Positions 27,101 through 34,582 are shown, counted from the stretch's first letter. The stretch: 64,000 nt of DNA from an uncultured Prevotellaceae bacterium (GCA_900318815.1 ONMA01000013.1:58526-122525), one strand, 5' to 3'. Numbers and translations: made by a program. Notes: generated by a model not told the origin, from the sequence alone.

Positions 27101-29040
27101 ACCGCACTTACTATGCACCGATGACGAACAGTTCCCAGTTGGAGAACCTGAAGTACAGCTACGTGGCAAAAGACAACGAACTGCTCATCGACTTGGACCA
27201 GCCTGCCTTCACGATTGAGAAGACCAATGTCTATATCACCGTCAAGGAGGTTCCCGACCTGCAGGGCAACCTGATGGCCAACCCCGTGACACTCGATCTC
27301 TATATCTACCGCAACCCCTTGCAGTGGAACAGGAAGAAGATAGACATTACAACGACCTACGGCTTTGGTGGTGATTTCTATATGACGGTGAAGAACCTGA
27401 GTGGAAAGAAGCAGTACTTCGAGCTGGGCGACCTGCCCATCTGGATTACCGCTTCGCAGACCAGCGGCACCATCGACGCTCTCGACGATCTGGAAATCTG
27501 TTTCACTGTCTCGCCGTTTATTAACGTAGGTACGTATAAGGAGCTTATTTCGCTGAACACCGACAATGGCATGTCGGAACCGCTGTCCGTCACCATCAAT
27601 GTGCATGGCGAAATACCCGAGTGGGAGGTGAGCGATGACATCCTGAAAAAGGGACAGAGCATGATGATGGTGGCCCGTGTGAGGATTGATGGTGTGATAG
27701 CCAGCTCGACCGAGGACATCCTCGCCGTGTTCGACGAGAACGACCAGGTTCTGGGCGTTACCAAAATTGAGGTGGACAACACCGCCAACGCTAACGAGCC
27801 GTTGGCCTATCTGACCATCCACGGCTATACCAACAGCGATGGTACGATGCCCAAGCTGAACTTCAAGTTCTTCCAGTACTCAACGGGTAAGGTCTTCAAC
27901 CTCATTGATGTAGACAACACCGCCTTCGTATTCGAGAACGATGCCATTCTCGGTTCCGCCTCCAAGCCTGTCATCATGGTGAATAAAGGAATCGATGTAC
28001 AGCGCGTACACCTGCTGCCTGACTGGAACTGGATATCGTTCACGGTGAAGCCGGAAAGCAAAACCACAACGGTGAAGGAATTCTTCGGGAACAAGTCAAA
28101 GTGGGAGGCAAACGACATCATACAGCAGATCGATGGCACAAAGGTGAAGCAGTGGACCTACCGTGAGAAACGCAACCCCGACCCAACAAGTCGTGAGCGC
28201 TACTTCGAATGGGACAATGAGAACGAACCCTTCGACCTCGATACTACCAAGATGTATCGCATCTACTCCCACAGTGAAAAGACGGTTGAATTCAACGGAG
28301 AGACGACTTATTGCTACATTCCGGTACACCGGGGATGGAACCGCATTGCCTACCTCTCGGGTATCAACCTGCCGCTGGCCCAGGCCCTGAGCGGCTACCT
28401 TGAGTACGCTTCCCAAGGCGACGTCATCAAGTCGCAGGACGGCTTTGCCATTGCTACAAACAGCAGCAGTGGACTGATATGGAAGGGGTCGCTGAAGTAC
28501 TTTGAGAACGGCAAGGGCTATATGCTGAAGCGCACGGCCAACAGCGACGCAGGATTCCTCTACCCGCTCTATTACTCCACCAACCGCTACAGTGGTAACG
28601 TCGCCGGGGCACGCGCCGTGTCCACGACCCGCACGGCCACGACCATGAACATCGTGGCAACCGTCAGCGGTATGGACATGGAGGAAGGCGACCGCCTGGT
28701 GGTCTACAGCGGCGTAGACCGTGTGACGGAGGCCGAGGCCGACAGCGAGCAGAACTACTACCTGAACATCGGTCTTGACAAGGAGACAGCCGCACCCCTC
28801 ACCTTCTGCATAGAGCGCGACGGAGTGTTGGTGGCCACTTCGGTGACGGGCAACATCAGCTATCAGGCCGACAAGGTTCTCGGCACGCCCAACGAGCCTA
28901 CCGACATCTCGTTCCTATCGGCCACTCAGCTGCCTGACGACGGCAAGTGGTACACTACGGCCGGCATGCAGTTGAGCAAGCGTCCCACCAAGGCCGGACT
29001 CTACATCCACAACGGTAAAGTAATGATGATTAAGAATTAA
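18139..29040 (+). CDS. Giant secreted multidomain surface protein (LamG, adhesin-like repeats)
   Basis: 3633 residues. A signal peptide (LLLTLLVLLGLGSALEVRA) comes first. An adhesin-like beta-helix with repeated GVFDGGGHRLTV, NGNGHTLTV and GGLLGR/GFIGV units spans about 510-950. Fibronectin-like and carboxypeptidase-regulatory repeats (INGYVRMADGTALSGIKVIV) are at about 1100-1420. A mixed middle follows, then LamG/concanavalin-like domains at about 2560-2920 (GNWHQFTMTVSRNRDVANVY), a BACON-like segment near 3100 (LPIWITASQTSGTI), and a C-terminal tail GLYIHNGKVMMIKN. Such proteins are usually cell-surface binding or structural proteins; no catalytic motif is seen. It starts a unit with the lipoprotein and PAP2 gene that follow closely. 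Confidence 0.85.
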   Translation: MRYKQLLLTLLVLLGLGSALEVRADDYMQKTSNYTCYQMGINKVRFTLPTQYDGTINEGMDDGHIYLSVNGGNQETLLEWKCKKYSDLDAGYEIRAYKGGTFQLVGKAKSWKTFTKDDGWVSYDLNNDDNNKNHRTTTVDWTIPYELRGKNLKIYLWAHVNWSGAGDWHVPNAHSHALMLDWDAPSAPETSVQLSDFVLAYDQEHVGQLMSVYSFNAKSVTKATLHYTDRGTKVKKTKALEPKTLGFVYLPMDRPYEEIYVEASALDSEGNPVTISSETEKLTAPMVHVPKNFKAELTAKGTALLTWDVDDPEQEELNDADDFEVQRNLTGTTSMSDANWQSCGTVPFEGGKKTYTFDDTDLLQMYKGNKVTYRIRRLSTGIWQWAPGSGYQTYQTSTIFILPGIDWAHVVRTNEWNDNSHVVKFSYDKDTRYDSQGRFIVRNQNDWDELQTMIAKKEGSIEKSVLLLSTVNDWQFFANLVKNGNRTLNVYMLDDINMESDQTRIDDFRGVFDGGGHRLTVNYPGVTSTYAAPFTSADGATFRNLIVDGNITTNSQFAGGLLGRIPNDKIVTIENCDIRVNLTLNKDGDGSSGGIVGIMASGSTVNIRNSAFTGQIQGAKTNSNGGFIGVALADTKINISNCLFAPTALPADTYGCATFARADKSATLNLNNNYFTKPYGHYIDDNKDEYFIMSNSDDWYVFNNMVNSANGKKVNALLMNDIEVGVAIGIAQPYVGTFNGNGHTLTVNLISTGNNCIAPFTNVGAGTTIKNLHVKGSVTGGIHSSGLIGYSKPAGSVTSGDVHIDNVWVSATIRCYSTHAAGFVGHCNANGTTLNYKINNCLFDGAISSDTSGQYVGAFIGWGGSPNNAITNCYENGTYTKFAHAGMNYNYSNNTATAYGNNGANQNNYSSHDWGEMGGDYKNASRYGAADLANRLGSGWEVENNSPRPKFTVLTTMNADGQGTNASEMDVATLLSKLGEENWQASASLVAPIMTSTADDAYNVVIWDPRAKLQLRVNMHGESGVNQNIVDLTGNDDAVYKHQFTYELSRKCVEYSFDMIVRRASSPLGISGTDADTLVVPVQKKDAGELANYRFVNSDQIDSISAVTKQSSVELTWHSTGGEHDFYRILRKDKLNQEARWDTIATNLVEQYYEDKTVLAQYTYLYRVESVFQCEGTNVSMIEAEGFCSPKGMINGYVRMADGTALSGIKVIVEPVDNVSKSLADRPSWEVYTDNTGYYEVKDLPYRTKGIYSIYAVNTGDMLPFTGGGEIEFTTSTNWIQNYNMYQDNYFIYSGNVYYRDTSIPVPGVSFKVDGALMYNASRQLITTDNQGAFELSIPGGQHRVQAVKEGHFFANDGFLINRDAPNDSTLYNFKKNVAGVYLWDSTTVVLRGRVVGGDIQGNKALGYSQSVNNLGDSLKIVMQLEGDNTSWLIRKQGDETVKTASYKVPFGRENKDTTNVNITRHTMTIRPDEKTGEYQLMVPPVKYKVIEVSAQGYATLFQQGKVGETVDLTFNVKGDTCTYNRIYHAVPDVDVKQLNSGQRRYFGIDKYLAQDILGNKDTVRVWYQDAQGIGHYSFGYPVFMAQSPCAWLLQACEKYYKNNDYNTIPDIVNLNGGKVKIQNDLTTDSKTSTYTVELDSAGMGQYVFTPDNPTFVMEDENALKHVSITLEYDKSFYDVKPLNGKILKGFVMAVNPKQEGQYTVAAGRPLLIDILRDPPGGGSSSYIETGSKFSSSFNISFDGAVGFKLTSSETKSTTVYQGAVVAPEGSGTFSGTLTEGSSSKIFTYTVAVSYSGNWNYQYNYDVTERIQTKSGAKWIGGKADLFIGQNQNVIVYDAYAVRAIPESQYLIMKNNEGGTFQVENKEGGFDKVKVPVGTMKVLAQGTDDKGKPVYLVRDEVLSMGPQVTSTFVHSQNYIENELLPELVKLRNSLIYPNDAPYNFQELANQHGKPYYKSKLPAGDPKYGDADTYEVFWPQSYTNKVDSVDAINNEIVIWLNYLALNEKEKLSVSPSYLVKNYDFDGAANIQYSENFSAGRTDAGQIKYPIIQSYDMMSIFPSVASKIDKFTQDPEPEQAEVIKDNNGKATDLKVATPGEGFSLKWNPVLNYNLNTKNTLGETFTKKIGFTLAASSKASLNVDVYRTRRNYWDIDIPQYPSNPATEGIDLENNTKMDTILFVTSNTLLNQHDGTLYQPSYSETPVYSSFVFRTRAGVTCQPYEDARVTKWYQPGTVIDVATIPADKPRIWIEEPVKSNVPIDKPARFKLYMANETDYPDRATLIFNYFLPGDCNPKGATICVDGAPLTGTGENIVLYPVINPTTGKPNVFTKEITVYPGDDFDYEDLAISLMDPEDSKRVFTTKFSAHFIPSAGDIKVTVPGDNWVVNTESPYDSKRKAWYMPVRIEGFNVNGRGFDHIELQYKLSTQGDKDWVNVCSYYADRSLMAKASGVTDTIPNNGIIVAPFYGETDPVEQYYDLRAVVYARHAGGFLTASSPILSGIKDTRLPRLFGTPEPIDGILNIGDDIKIAFSEPIAGNYLSKINNFEVLGTPVSTDIATSTSLNFSGETIAWTMGECNLSGRDFTLDVMLNPANEERDMTVFVHGGKEKGLTFGLSADRHLTATVNGKQLVSDSIVPFNNMLRQVAYAVKQHADTITVSFFDGSKPIGKKFVKDIYKASSRLYVGADFDSLKNYTGQMLEFRLWNYGMNGEELKAYSKKSLTGYENGLMDYYKLNEGEGDFSWDKASGSMDLMLDGHSWKRPAGLSLKLDGTKGLQIDASKFSRTTLHDYTLMFWFRSDKLDGTLFSNGEAQRGQENQINIGLKDGCLYVRSAGFESRPGMFYADGNWHQFTMTVSRNRDVANVYVDKQMIDALVADSLSGIMGDKITLGATYVDKNTEKDVFDGNIDEVGMFESVLPMNLINDYMAHTPIGTMKSLMFYLNFERSLHQDDNTMYLEPTGISIKRYIDSQGKVLERRDTLIKSIVNAFVDRTYYAPMTNSSQLENLKYSYVAKDNELLIDLDQPAFTIEKTNVYITVKEVPDLQGNLMANPVTLDLYIYRNPLQWNRKKIDITTTYGFGGDFYMTVKNLSGKKQYFELGDLPIWITASQTSGTIDALDDLEICFTVSPFINVGTYKELISLNTDNGMSEPLSVTINVHGEIPEWEVSDDILKKGQSMMMVARVRIDGVIASSTEDILAVFDENDQVLGVTKIEVDNTANANEPLAYLTIHGYTNSDGTMPKLNFKFFQYSTGKVFNLIDVDNTAFVFENDAILGSASKPVIMVNKGIDVQRVHLLPDWNWISFTVKPESKTTTVKEFFGNKSKWEANDIIQQIDGTKVKQWTYREKRNPDPTSRERYFEWDNENEPFDLDTTKMYRIYSHSEKTVEFNGETTYCYIPVHRGWNRIAYLSGINLPLAQALSGYLEYASQGDVIKSQDGFAIATNSSSGLIWKGSLKYFENGKGYMLKRTANSDAGFLYPLYYSTNRYSGNVAGARAVSTTRTATTMNIVATVSGMDMEEGDRLVVYSGVDRVTEAEADSEQNYYLNIGLDKETAAPLTFCIERDGVLVATSVTGNISYQADKVLGTPNEPTDISFLSATQLPDDGKWYTTAGMQLSKRPTKAGLYIHNGKVMMIKN

Positions 29041-29070
29041 GCATTTATGCTTGAGCAAAAGCGAAAAATT

Positions 29071-29574
29071 ATGAATTACAGAAAGTCAATCGTAGCAATT
29101 GCAGCCCTCGCCTTCATGGCGTGGGGCTGCACTGGCTCGGGTAGCGACAACGACCCGGAGCAGGAAGAACCCACTCCCGTGGAGACCAACAACAATAGCA
29201 TTGAGCCTGGCACAGATGAACGCCCCAACTGGCAGAATCCGGACTACAACAACTTCGAGCAGGTGATGACGGTGGAAGTGCAGCTGCAGAGCAAACTGGC
29301 TCAGTATGCCTCGGAGAACGATATGATGTGCGCCATCATCAACAACGAGGTGCGTGGCGTGGCAACCCCCATACAGGTGAATGATAAGTGGGTGTTCCCG
29401 CTGGTGGTGGCCTCTAACGATGCCGGAGTGGGAGTAGACCTGTCGTACTATTGCGACAAGCTGCATCGCATCTTCACGATGCACTGGACTAATTTCGACG
29501 CCAAAGTCCAGCCCACGTTCACTGGCCTGGCAGCCGACGGCAATAGCCTCTACAAACCCTCGTTCTTGAACTAA
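29071..29574 (+). CDS. Small lipoprotein downstream of the giant protein
   Basis: 167 residues from the ATG at 29071, chosen because it begins a lipoprotein signal (KSIVAIAALAFMAWGC, lipobox cysteine near residue 18). An upstream ATG at 29047 would put charged residues before it. The linker after the cysteine is acidic and proline-rich (DPEQEEPTPVE). The folded part (VEVQLQSKLAQYASENDMMC) is unknown to me. It is 30 bases from the giant gene and probably co-transcribed; it may anchor or assist it. Confidence 0.75.
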   Translation: MNYRKSIVAIAALAFMAWGCTGSGSDNDPEQEEPTPVETNNNSIEPGTDERPNWQNPDYNNFEQVMTVEVQLQSKLAQYASENDMMCAIINNEVRGVATPIQVNDKWVFPLVVASNDAGVGVDLSYYCDKLHRIFTMHWTNFDAKVQPTFTGLAADGNSLYKPSFLN

Positions 29575-29599
29575 TAACAAACAATTAGAAACAAACAAG

Positions 29600-30448
29600 A
29601 TGATGAAAAAGATTCTATTAGCATCCGTCGTCGCATTGATGGCTACGTCGAGTGCATGGGCACAGTTCCCAGACCCGTTCCTCCCCGATGAGCAGCGCCC
29701 TAATGGCATCATGTGGCTTCCAGAACCGCCATCCCTCACCGGAGGCGATTTCTACAACGACTTCTACTACTACCAGTGGGGCAAGGAGCAGCGCGATGAA
29801 GAGTGGATAGCCGATTTGGCACTATGGGACGAGGGTGTTGACCTCTCCAGGGTGTTCAGCCCGTGCTTAGACGTACCTCTGAGCCACGAGACTACCCCCG
29901 AGATTCTGCGCCTGGTCGAGGCTGCCACCAGCGATGCAGCCAGGGCCAACTCCTCAGCAAAGAACTACTTCAAGCGCAAACGCCCCTTCGCCACCTTCAA
30001 CGAACCCTCGTTGAAACCCGAAGAGGACGAGGTGGAGGCTCTGACCTATAGCTACCCCTCGGGCCACAGCTCGCGCGGATGGATGTATGCCCTCACTCTG
30101 GCCACCGTTGCTCCTGAGTGTACTGAAATACTGATGCTACGCGCCCGCTACTATGCCATCCACCGCGTAGTCTGCGGCCATCACTGGAAGAGCGACATCG
30201 ACGCCTCCCTGATGCTCACCGCCGGCATCTTTGCCAACGTGGTGGTGTCCGATGCCTACCAGGCACAGCTCAAGAAGGCCCGCGAGGAGTACCAGCGCTT
30301 AAAGGATACCACCACACAGGTGGAGGCCGCACCACGTGCCGACCGCTCTGCCGCCATCTTCGACATGCAGGGCCGTCGCCTTGACTCTAAGCCCGCCCCC
30401 CCAGGTGTCTACGTGCAGGAAGGAAATAAATTTGTAGTAGGAAAATAG
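29600..30448 (+). CDS. PAP2-family acid phosphatase, secreted
   Basis: 282 residues with a signal peptide (ILLASVVALMATSSAWA). The three PAP2 motifs are present: K..KRKRPF with the catalytic arginine region, YPSGHSSRG, and HRVVCGHHWKSD. The C-terminal IFDMQGRRLDSKPA...GVYVQEGNKFVVGK is a Prevotella-type sorting tail. It would remove phosphate from small organic phosphates outside the cytoplasm. A second PAP2 gene lies on the other strand at 31719. Confidence 0.9.
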   Translation: MMKKILLASVVALMATSSAWAQFPDPFLPDEQRPNGIMWLPEPPSLTGGDFYNDFYYYQWGKEQRDEEWIADLALWDEGVDLSRVFSPCLDVPLSHETTPEILRLVEAATSDAARANSSAKNYFKRKRPFATFNEPSLKPEEDEVEALTYSYPSGHSSRGWMYALTLATVAPECTEILMLRARYYAIHRVVCGHHWKSDIDASLMLTAGIFANVVVSDAYQAQLKKAREEYQRLKDTTTQVEAAPRADRSAAIFDMQGRRLDSKPAPPGVYVQEGNKFVVGK

Positions 30449-30461
30449 CGACAACAAGGAG

Positions 30462-30481
30462 GTCGGGCCTCCGAGCCCGAC
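30462..30481 (+). promoter_or_regulatory. GC-rich hairpin between PAP2 and the small peptide gene
   Basis: GTCGGG (30462-30467) pairs with CCCGAC (30476-30481) around an 8-base loop. No T-run follows, so it could be an attenuator or an mRNA-stability element rather than a terminator. Confidence 0.4.
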
Positions 30482-30497
30482 GTAAAAAACAATGACT

Positions 30498-30650
30498 ATG
30501 AAGAAGAATGTTTATCAGAAACCAACCATGAAGACCGTGCGCCTGCATCAGCGGGCTAAGCTGCTTGCTGGCAGCGGCGAGGTCAGCGGTGTGAATGCCA
30601 GCCGCTCAAGCTATGGCACAGCAAAAACAGAAGAATGGGGGGAGGAATAA
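30498..30650 (+). CDS. 50-residue peptide preceding a fimbrillin-like gene
   Basis: MKKNVYQKPTMKTVRLHQRA is followed by KLLAGSGEVSGV and an acidic tryptophan-containing end. The pattern (Y.KP...V.L....LL.GS...) is a short protein type I often see in Prevotella and Bacteroides next to surface-protein genes. It sits 13 bases before the lipoprotein gene. An in-frame ATG at 30492 is an alternative start. Function unknown. Confidence 0.65.
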   Translation: MKKNVYQKPTMKTVRLHQRAKLLAGSGEVSGVNASRSSYGTAKTEEWGEE

Positions 30651-30663
30651 GGAGGACCTGACA

Positions 30664-31485
30664 ATGAAGAATACACGATTACTATCTTTGGGTGTTCTCC
30701 TCTCCGTAGGAACCCTGTTGACTGCCTGCTCCAGCGATGACGGTGCTTCCGACGGCTCTCCCGCCGGAAGTGCCTGGACGCTGACGGTGAAAGCCACCAA
30801 GGGCGGCAACGAAGCCACTACCCGTGCGCTTTTGCTTGATGAAAAAGACAACACATTGTATGCCACCTGGAAAACAACAGAAAATGTCCACGTTTATTCT
30901 AAAGATGAATATCTTGGTAAGCTTAATCCCGATGTTAATGCAGCTACTGCGAACCTGAAAGGTAGCTTGGATACTAAAGATGAAAACTACTATCGCGGAT
31001 TGGCAAAGAGTAACTTGGACCTCCAGTTCCCAAAAGCAGGACAAATTTCTTATTCGGGACAGAACGGAACATTAGAATACATCTCCAGCAATTACGACTG
31101 GGCAAAAGCCACTGTGGAAATTGAAGGAATTGACCTTAGCACCAGGACAATCAAACCTTATTATGGAACAGTAACTTTTGAAAACCAACAGGCCATTGTA
31201 AAGTTCACGCTGAAAGACGGTGCTGGTAATTCCCTTAACGCCAGTAGCTTGAAAATTTCTGCTCTGGGGCTAATAGATTTTGGAGAAACTCCAGGAGATG
31301 TTATCATTACTCCTACAGTGCCTACCAACGTTATCTGGGCTGCACTCAGAGGCATCAGCGAAAACTATGTCACTCTCACTGCCACCGTAGACAAAGTCAC
31401 TTATACCTACACGACGAAGGAGCCTAAATCCTTCGAGAATGGCAAGTACTATGACATTACAGTGAAGATGACTCAAAAGCCATAA
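30664..31485 (+). CDS. Fimbrillin-like lipoprotein
   Basis: 273 residues from the ATG at 30664, which gives a lipoprotein signal ending at the lipobox LLTAC; the longer frame from 30595 adds an unlikely polar segment. After the cysteine comes SSDDGASDG, then a fimbrillin/Mfa-like beta-rich body that starts WTLTVKATKGG...TTRAL and ends KYYDITVKMTQKP, both typical of that family. It may be a pilus subunit or a surface adhesin; no anchor or tip genes are nearby. Confidence 0.8.
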   Translation: MKNTRLLSLGVLLSVGTLLTACSSDDGASDGSPAGSAWTLTVKATKGGNEATTRALLLDEKDNTLYATWKTTENVHVYSKDEYLGKLNPDVNAATANLKGSLDTKDENYYRGLAKSNLDLQFPKAGQISYSGQNGTLEYISSNYDWAKATVEIEGIDLSTRTIKPYYGTVTFENQQAIVKFTLKDGAGNSLNASSLKISALGLIDFGETPGDVIITPTVPTNVIWAALRGISENYVTLTATVDKVTYTYTTKEPKSFENGKYYDITVKMTQKP

Positions 31486-31531
31486 GCGGTTCAGTAAAAA
31501 AATACGTGCTGTGCGGTTGCACTCTGCTGTA

Positions 31532-31680
31532 TGACCGCAACGCGGTCACCGCTTAGTAGCCGTGGGTCGGCACGACCTACGGATAAAGTGCGGATGGAGG
31601 CATCGACTCTGAAAGAGTCGCCCGCACTCACTGACATCCCTCCCGTCAGAACAGAGAGGCGACCCCTTCAGGGTCACATA
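31532..31680. repeat. Cluster of REP-like palindromes
   Basis: Four palindromes follow one another: TGACCGC-aac-GCGGTCA (31532-31548), CCGTGGGTCGG-CACGACCTACGG (about 31560-31582), CGACTCT-gaa-AGAGTCG (31604-31620) and GACCC-cttca-GGGTC (31661-31675). The second is the same core as in the 1201-1370 element. It lies between two convergent genes. Confidence 0.75.
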
Positions 31681-31718
31681 CGGCAGTATGCAGATAATCA
31701 TTTATTTTTTCATGCTAC

Positions 31719-32528
31719 TTATTTGATGGCTACCACCTTAGCCTTCTTCGACTTCTTGGATTTCTGAGCCTTCTGATAAGCCTTCATCTCAATGATAGTA
31801 GCGAGACCCATCTTTACACGGAACTCCTGACGGGCCAAGCGCATCTGTTCGAGGAAACGCTCGCTGGTGTGCAGACGGGCGTAGGCAGCCGAAGCAGCCA
31901 GTCGGGCAGCATCGACATCGCTCTGCCAGTGGGCACCCACGATGAGACGGCTGTCGCCATACATCAGGCCACGGGCCAGGATGGTATCGGCACGGTCGGG
32001 ATTAATCTCAGAGAGCAGCAGGGCAGCACTCCACCCTAAGAGGGTGTGGCCGGAGGGATAGCTGCCGTTCTTGCGCAGCGAGGGTTCATCGGCGGGATAG
32101 AGCGTTGGCTCGTTGAAGCGCATGAAGGGACGCTTGCGCATGTAGTGACGCTTGGGGATGGTGCAGATGCTGTCGCAGGTGGCAGTACCCTCGCGCAATA
32201 CCTTATAAATCTCAGGGGTCTCTTCCTTAGAGATCTGGAGTCCGAAAGGCTCGCTGAACTCGCGGATAATGCAGTCGATACCGTAGACGGCATCGCGGAC
32301 GGCAATGTCGGCCCGCTCCTTGCAGTTGCGCATCTGCTTGCCCCACATGTAGCGCATAATATCGTAGGCAAAAGCCGGACCAATCGTGTCGGGAGGAGCC
32401 GGACACCACTTCAACATGTCGGGCATCTCACTGGTAGTGAAATACGCATCGACTGGGGTTTTGTCACTCTGTGCCTGTGTACATACTGTTGCCATCATCA
32501 TGACGGCCATCATCATTAATTTTTTCAT
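31719..32528 (-). CDS. PAP2-family acid phosphatase, secreted
   Basis: 269 residues, with signal peptide MKKLMMMAVMMMATVCTQAQ. PAP2 motifs are KRHYMRKRPF, SYPSGHTLLGW and SRLIVGAHWQSDVD. It ends in a lysine-rich tail (KAQKSKKSKKAKVVAIK) instead of the sorting tail of the paralogue at 29600. It is 12 bases downstream of the broken porin gene on the same strand, which suggests a phosphate-scavenging unit of porin plus phosphatase. Confidence 0.9.
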   Translation of the reverse strand: MKKLMMMAVMMMATVCTQAQSDKTPVDAYFTTSEMPDMLKWCPAPPDTIGPAFAYDIMRYMWGKQMRNCKERADIAVRDAVYGIDCIIREFSEPFGLQISKEETPEIYKVLREGTATCDSICTIPKRHYMRKRPFMRFNEPTLYPADEPSLRKNGSYPSGHTLLGWSAALLLSEINPDRADTILARGLMYGDSRLIVGAHWQSDVDAARLAASAAYARLHTSERFLEQMRLARQEFRVKMGLATIIEMKAYQKAQKSKKSKKAKVVAIK

Positions 32529-32540
32529 AATTTTATGGTT

Positions 32541-33686
32541 TTAGAATTTCATTTGTAATCGGGTTTCGAGAATGCTCACCTCGTTGTCTTCGAAGCCACT
32601 ACGGTTGGTGAACTTGGTGTAGGAAGCGCGCACACGCCAAATCATATACTTATTAGGGTAATAGTTGAAACACAACGCCCAGTCGTTGAGTTAGCCACCA
32701 CGAATGCCTGCCTTGGCATCGGAGAGGGCGGTGTAGTTATACTGTAGACAGAGTTCCATATTGCCCGGGTCGGGGGTGGTGATACCCCCATCGCCCAAGT
32801 TGGGCGCATAGCTGCTACCCTTGATGAGTCCTCGCAGCGTGACGTAGGCACCACTACCGGTGAAGCTGTGCTGGTCGTTATCGCGCGAAATCTGATTCCA
32901 GAAGTACTGGCCTATCACGGCAATGCGCCCCTGTGATTACATCGCTTCGGGCGAGAACTTATACATGGCCTTCGCATCGCTAACGACCGCCTTCTGGGCG
33001 TTGACCTTTGCCACACGGGTAGGCCAGCGGGTGGCAAGCGTGAACTGCTTGTGGTTCAGCGCTTCATCGCTGCTGTAGCGGGCCTCCTCGATACCACCGC
33101 TGATACCCACTTGGAGCATCTTTCCTCGCTGGGCAAAAGAACGATAGAGCAAGCGTGTCATAGCCCCTGCGGCCTGATCGCCCGTCTGGTCGGTGGTGTT
33201 CTTCATGGCATCGGTCTCTACCACCGCACTGGCAGTTCCGAGGAACTTGTCGCCATTGTACTCGTACATCACACCAATCATACGGTCGTTGTTGAACACG
33301 GCGTTGCTCTGAGGCTCCTCCATCGTCTCCTTGAACGACGAGCTGGTGCAGCTCTGGAATCCATACTGGTGGATGAAGTAACCACCACGCACGAAGTTCT
33401 TCTTGTCGAAGTCGTACTGCAGCCACACATCCTTCAGGTTCACCTTGCTGTAGGCGTAGCCCATATCGACCTTACCTTTCCACTGGCCGTAGGAGAAGCC
33501 GACGCCCACACGCATATCGGGGATGCCGACCCCACTATTCAATTCATCGTCCCCGTGCTGCGGATTGATGTAGGTAGCATCCATGAGGATACGTCCCGAC
33601 GGCTTAGCCGTAAACTTCGGCTCCTCCTGTGCTGTGGCTGATACACAGGCGAGTGTTAAGGCGATAATAGATAGTGTTTTTTTCAT
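32541..33686 (-). pseudogene. Phosphate-selective porin (OprO/P-like) gene with two in-frame TAA codons
   Basis: One frame runs from the ATG at 33686 (signal peptide KKTLSIIALTLACVSATA) to a normal beta-barrel end, TRLQMKF, at 32541. It is broken only by TAA at 32937-32939 and at 32691-32693. Between and after the stops the protein is sensible: GRIAVIGQYFWNQ, then LNDWALCFNYYPNKY and the final strand. No frameshift is seen. The total would be about 380 residues, right for the family. It is either a recently lost gene or carries sequencing errors. Confidence 0.8.
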
Positions 33687-33746
33687 TATGCTAAATCTTG
33701 TTCATTAAATCTTTCATTGTTATATAGTGTTTTATATATGAGACAG

Positions 33747-33754
33747 CAAAGATA
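33747..33754 (-). promoter_or_regulatory. -7 box of the porin/PAP2 unit
   Basis: The reverse strand reads TATCTTTG about 60 bases before the porin start, matching the Bacteroidetes box. Confidence 0.55.
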
Positions 33755-33813
33755 CTCATTTTTTCAATTTATCATAAATTAACTGGGTTAATAATTGTAA
33801 AAATAAGCCACGC

Positions 33814-33985
33814 CTTGACGAAATATTCGTCACACCTCGACGGAGCATTCGTCACACCCTGACGGAGCATTCATTACACCCTGACGAAACATTAATCACG
33901 GTGTGATTCGCCATACATCAAAGTGTAAAGTCCGTTTCGTTGGGGTGTAAACTCGCATTCGCCAGGGTGTAAGGAAGCATTTACT
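33814..33985. repeat. 22-bp tandem repeat array, reverse-orientation copy
   Basis: Units such as GTCACACCCTGACGGAGCAT repeat every 22 bp. The reverse complement aligns with the array at 4921-5080 in order and type of units, including the shared CGGACTTTACACTTTGAT and ATCACACCGTGATTAAT parts. It is non-coding and lies between divergently oriented loci. Confidence 0.8.
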
Positions 33986-34068
33986 CATACCCCCTGATTG
34001 CTTGTTGACTGTTGCTTGTATCTGGTAAGAATGCGGTATCTACTGTAGATACCGATAGTTACTACTGA

Positions 34069-34533
34069 TTATACCTCCAGTTTCCACCGTGGAAACGTGT
34101 TCCTGGAGCCGTTGCCGGAGAATACACAACTGAGGATATGGCAGCTGGCGATACCGTTTTTGGCGACCATGAGACGCTGATAGCCCGAGTGCCCAATTTG
34201 ATGTCAGCGACCCAGCGGGCTCTCGACGACGGACATCATCCGATGGTAGTCGCTGCCAAGTGGCACGGTTACTACGAGTATCTGCATCCCTTCCGCGACG
34301 GCAACGGCAGGACTGGCCGCCTGTTGTCGAACTTCATCCTGCTGCGTGCCGGTCACCCCTTGCTTATCACCAAGTTGGAAGACCGTGCTGCCTACATCTC
34401 TGCCCTGAAGCAGATCCGCACCGAGGGTACTGACGAGCATCTCGTCACCTTCTTCTTCCATACCGCCATCACCCGCATGACGGACGAACTGGCCCAGAAG
34501 CGCAAGAACACTTTGCCGATGATGTTCTTCTAA
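34069..34533 (+). pseudogene. Fic-domain AMP-transferase, C-terminal remnant
   Basis: The frame is open from 34069 and has an ATG at 34138. It encodes PPWKRVPGAVAGEYTTEDMA and then the Fic active-site motif HPFRDGNGRTGR with its catalytic histidine, and ends KRKNTLPMMFF. A typical Fic protein of this type has about 200 more N-terminal residues; a TGA at 34066 closes the frame upstream. The active-site loop is intact, but the inhibitory and N-terminal regions are missing, so I treat it as a truncated gene. Confidence 0.7.
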
Positions 34534-34582
34534 GTCCGGCAAGCCCTCTCTGCCCGTGTTCGGGGTGTGTCGATGCAATGTG
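34497..34582 (+). repeat. 86-bp direct repeat, left copy (Fic 3' end)
   Basis: This covers the last codons of the Fic gene and 49 bases beyond its stop. It matches 35586-35671 with about seven differences. Confidence 0.85.

Noticed and set aside
33051-33641. 196-codon forward frame opposite the porin gene
   Set aside because: Shadow of the reverse-strand porin, whose signal peptide and barrel strands are clear.
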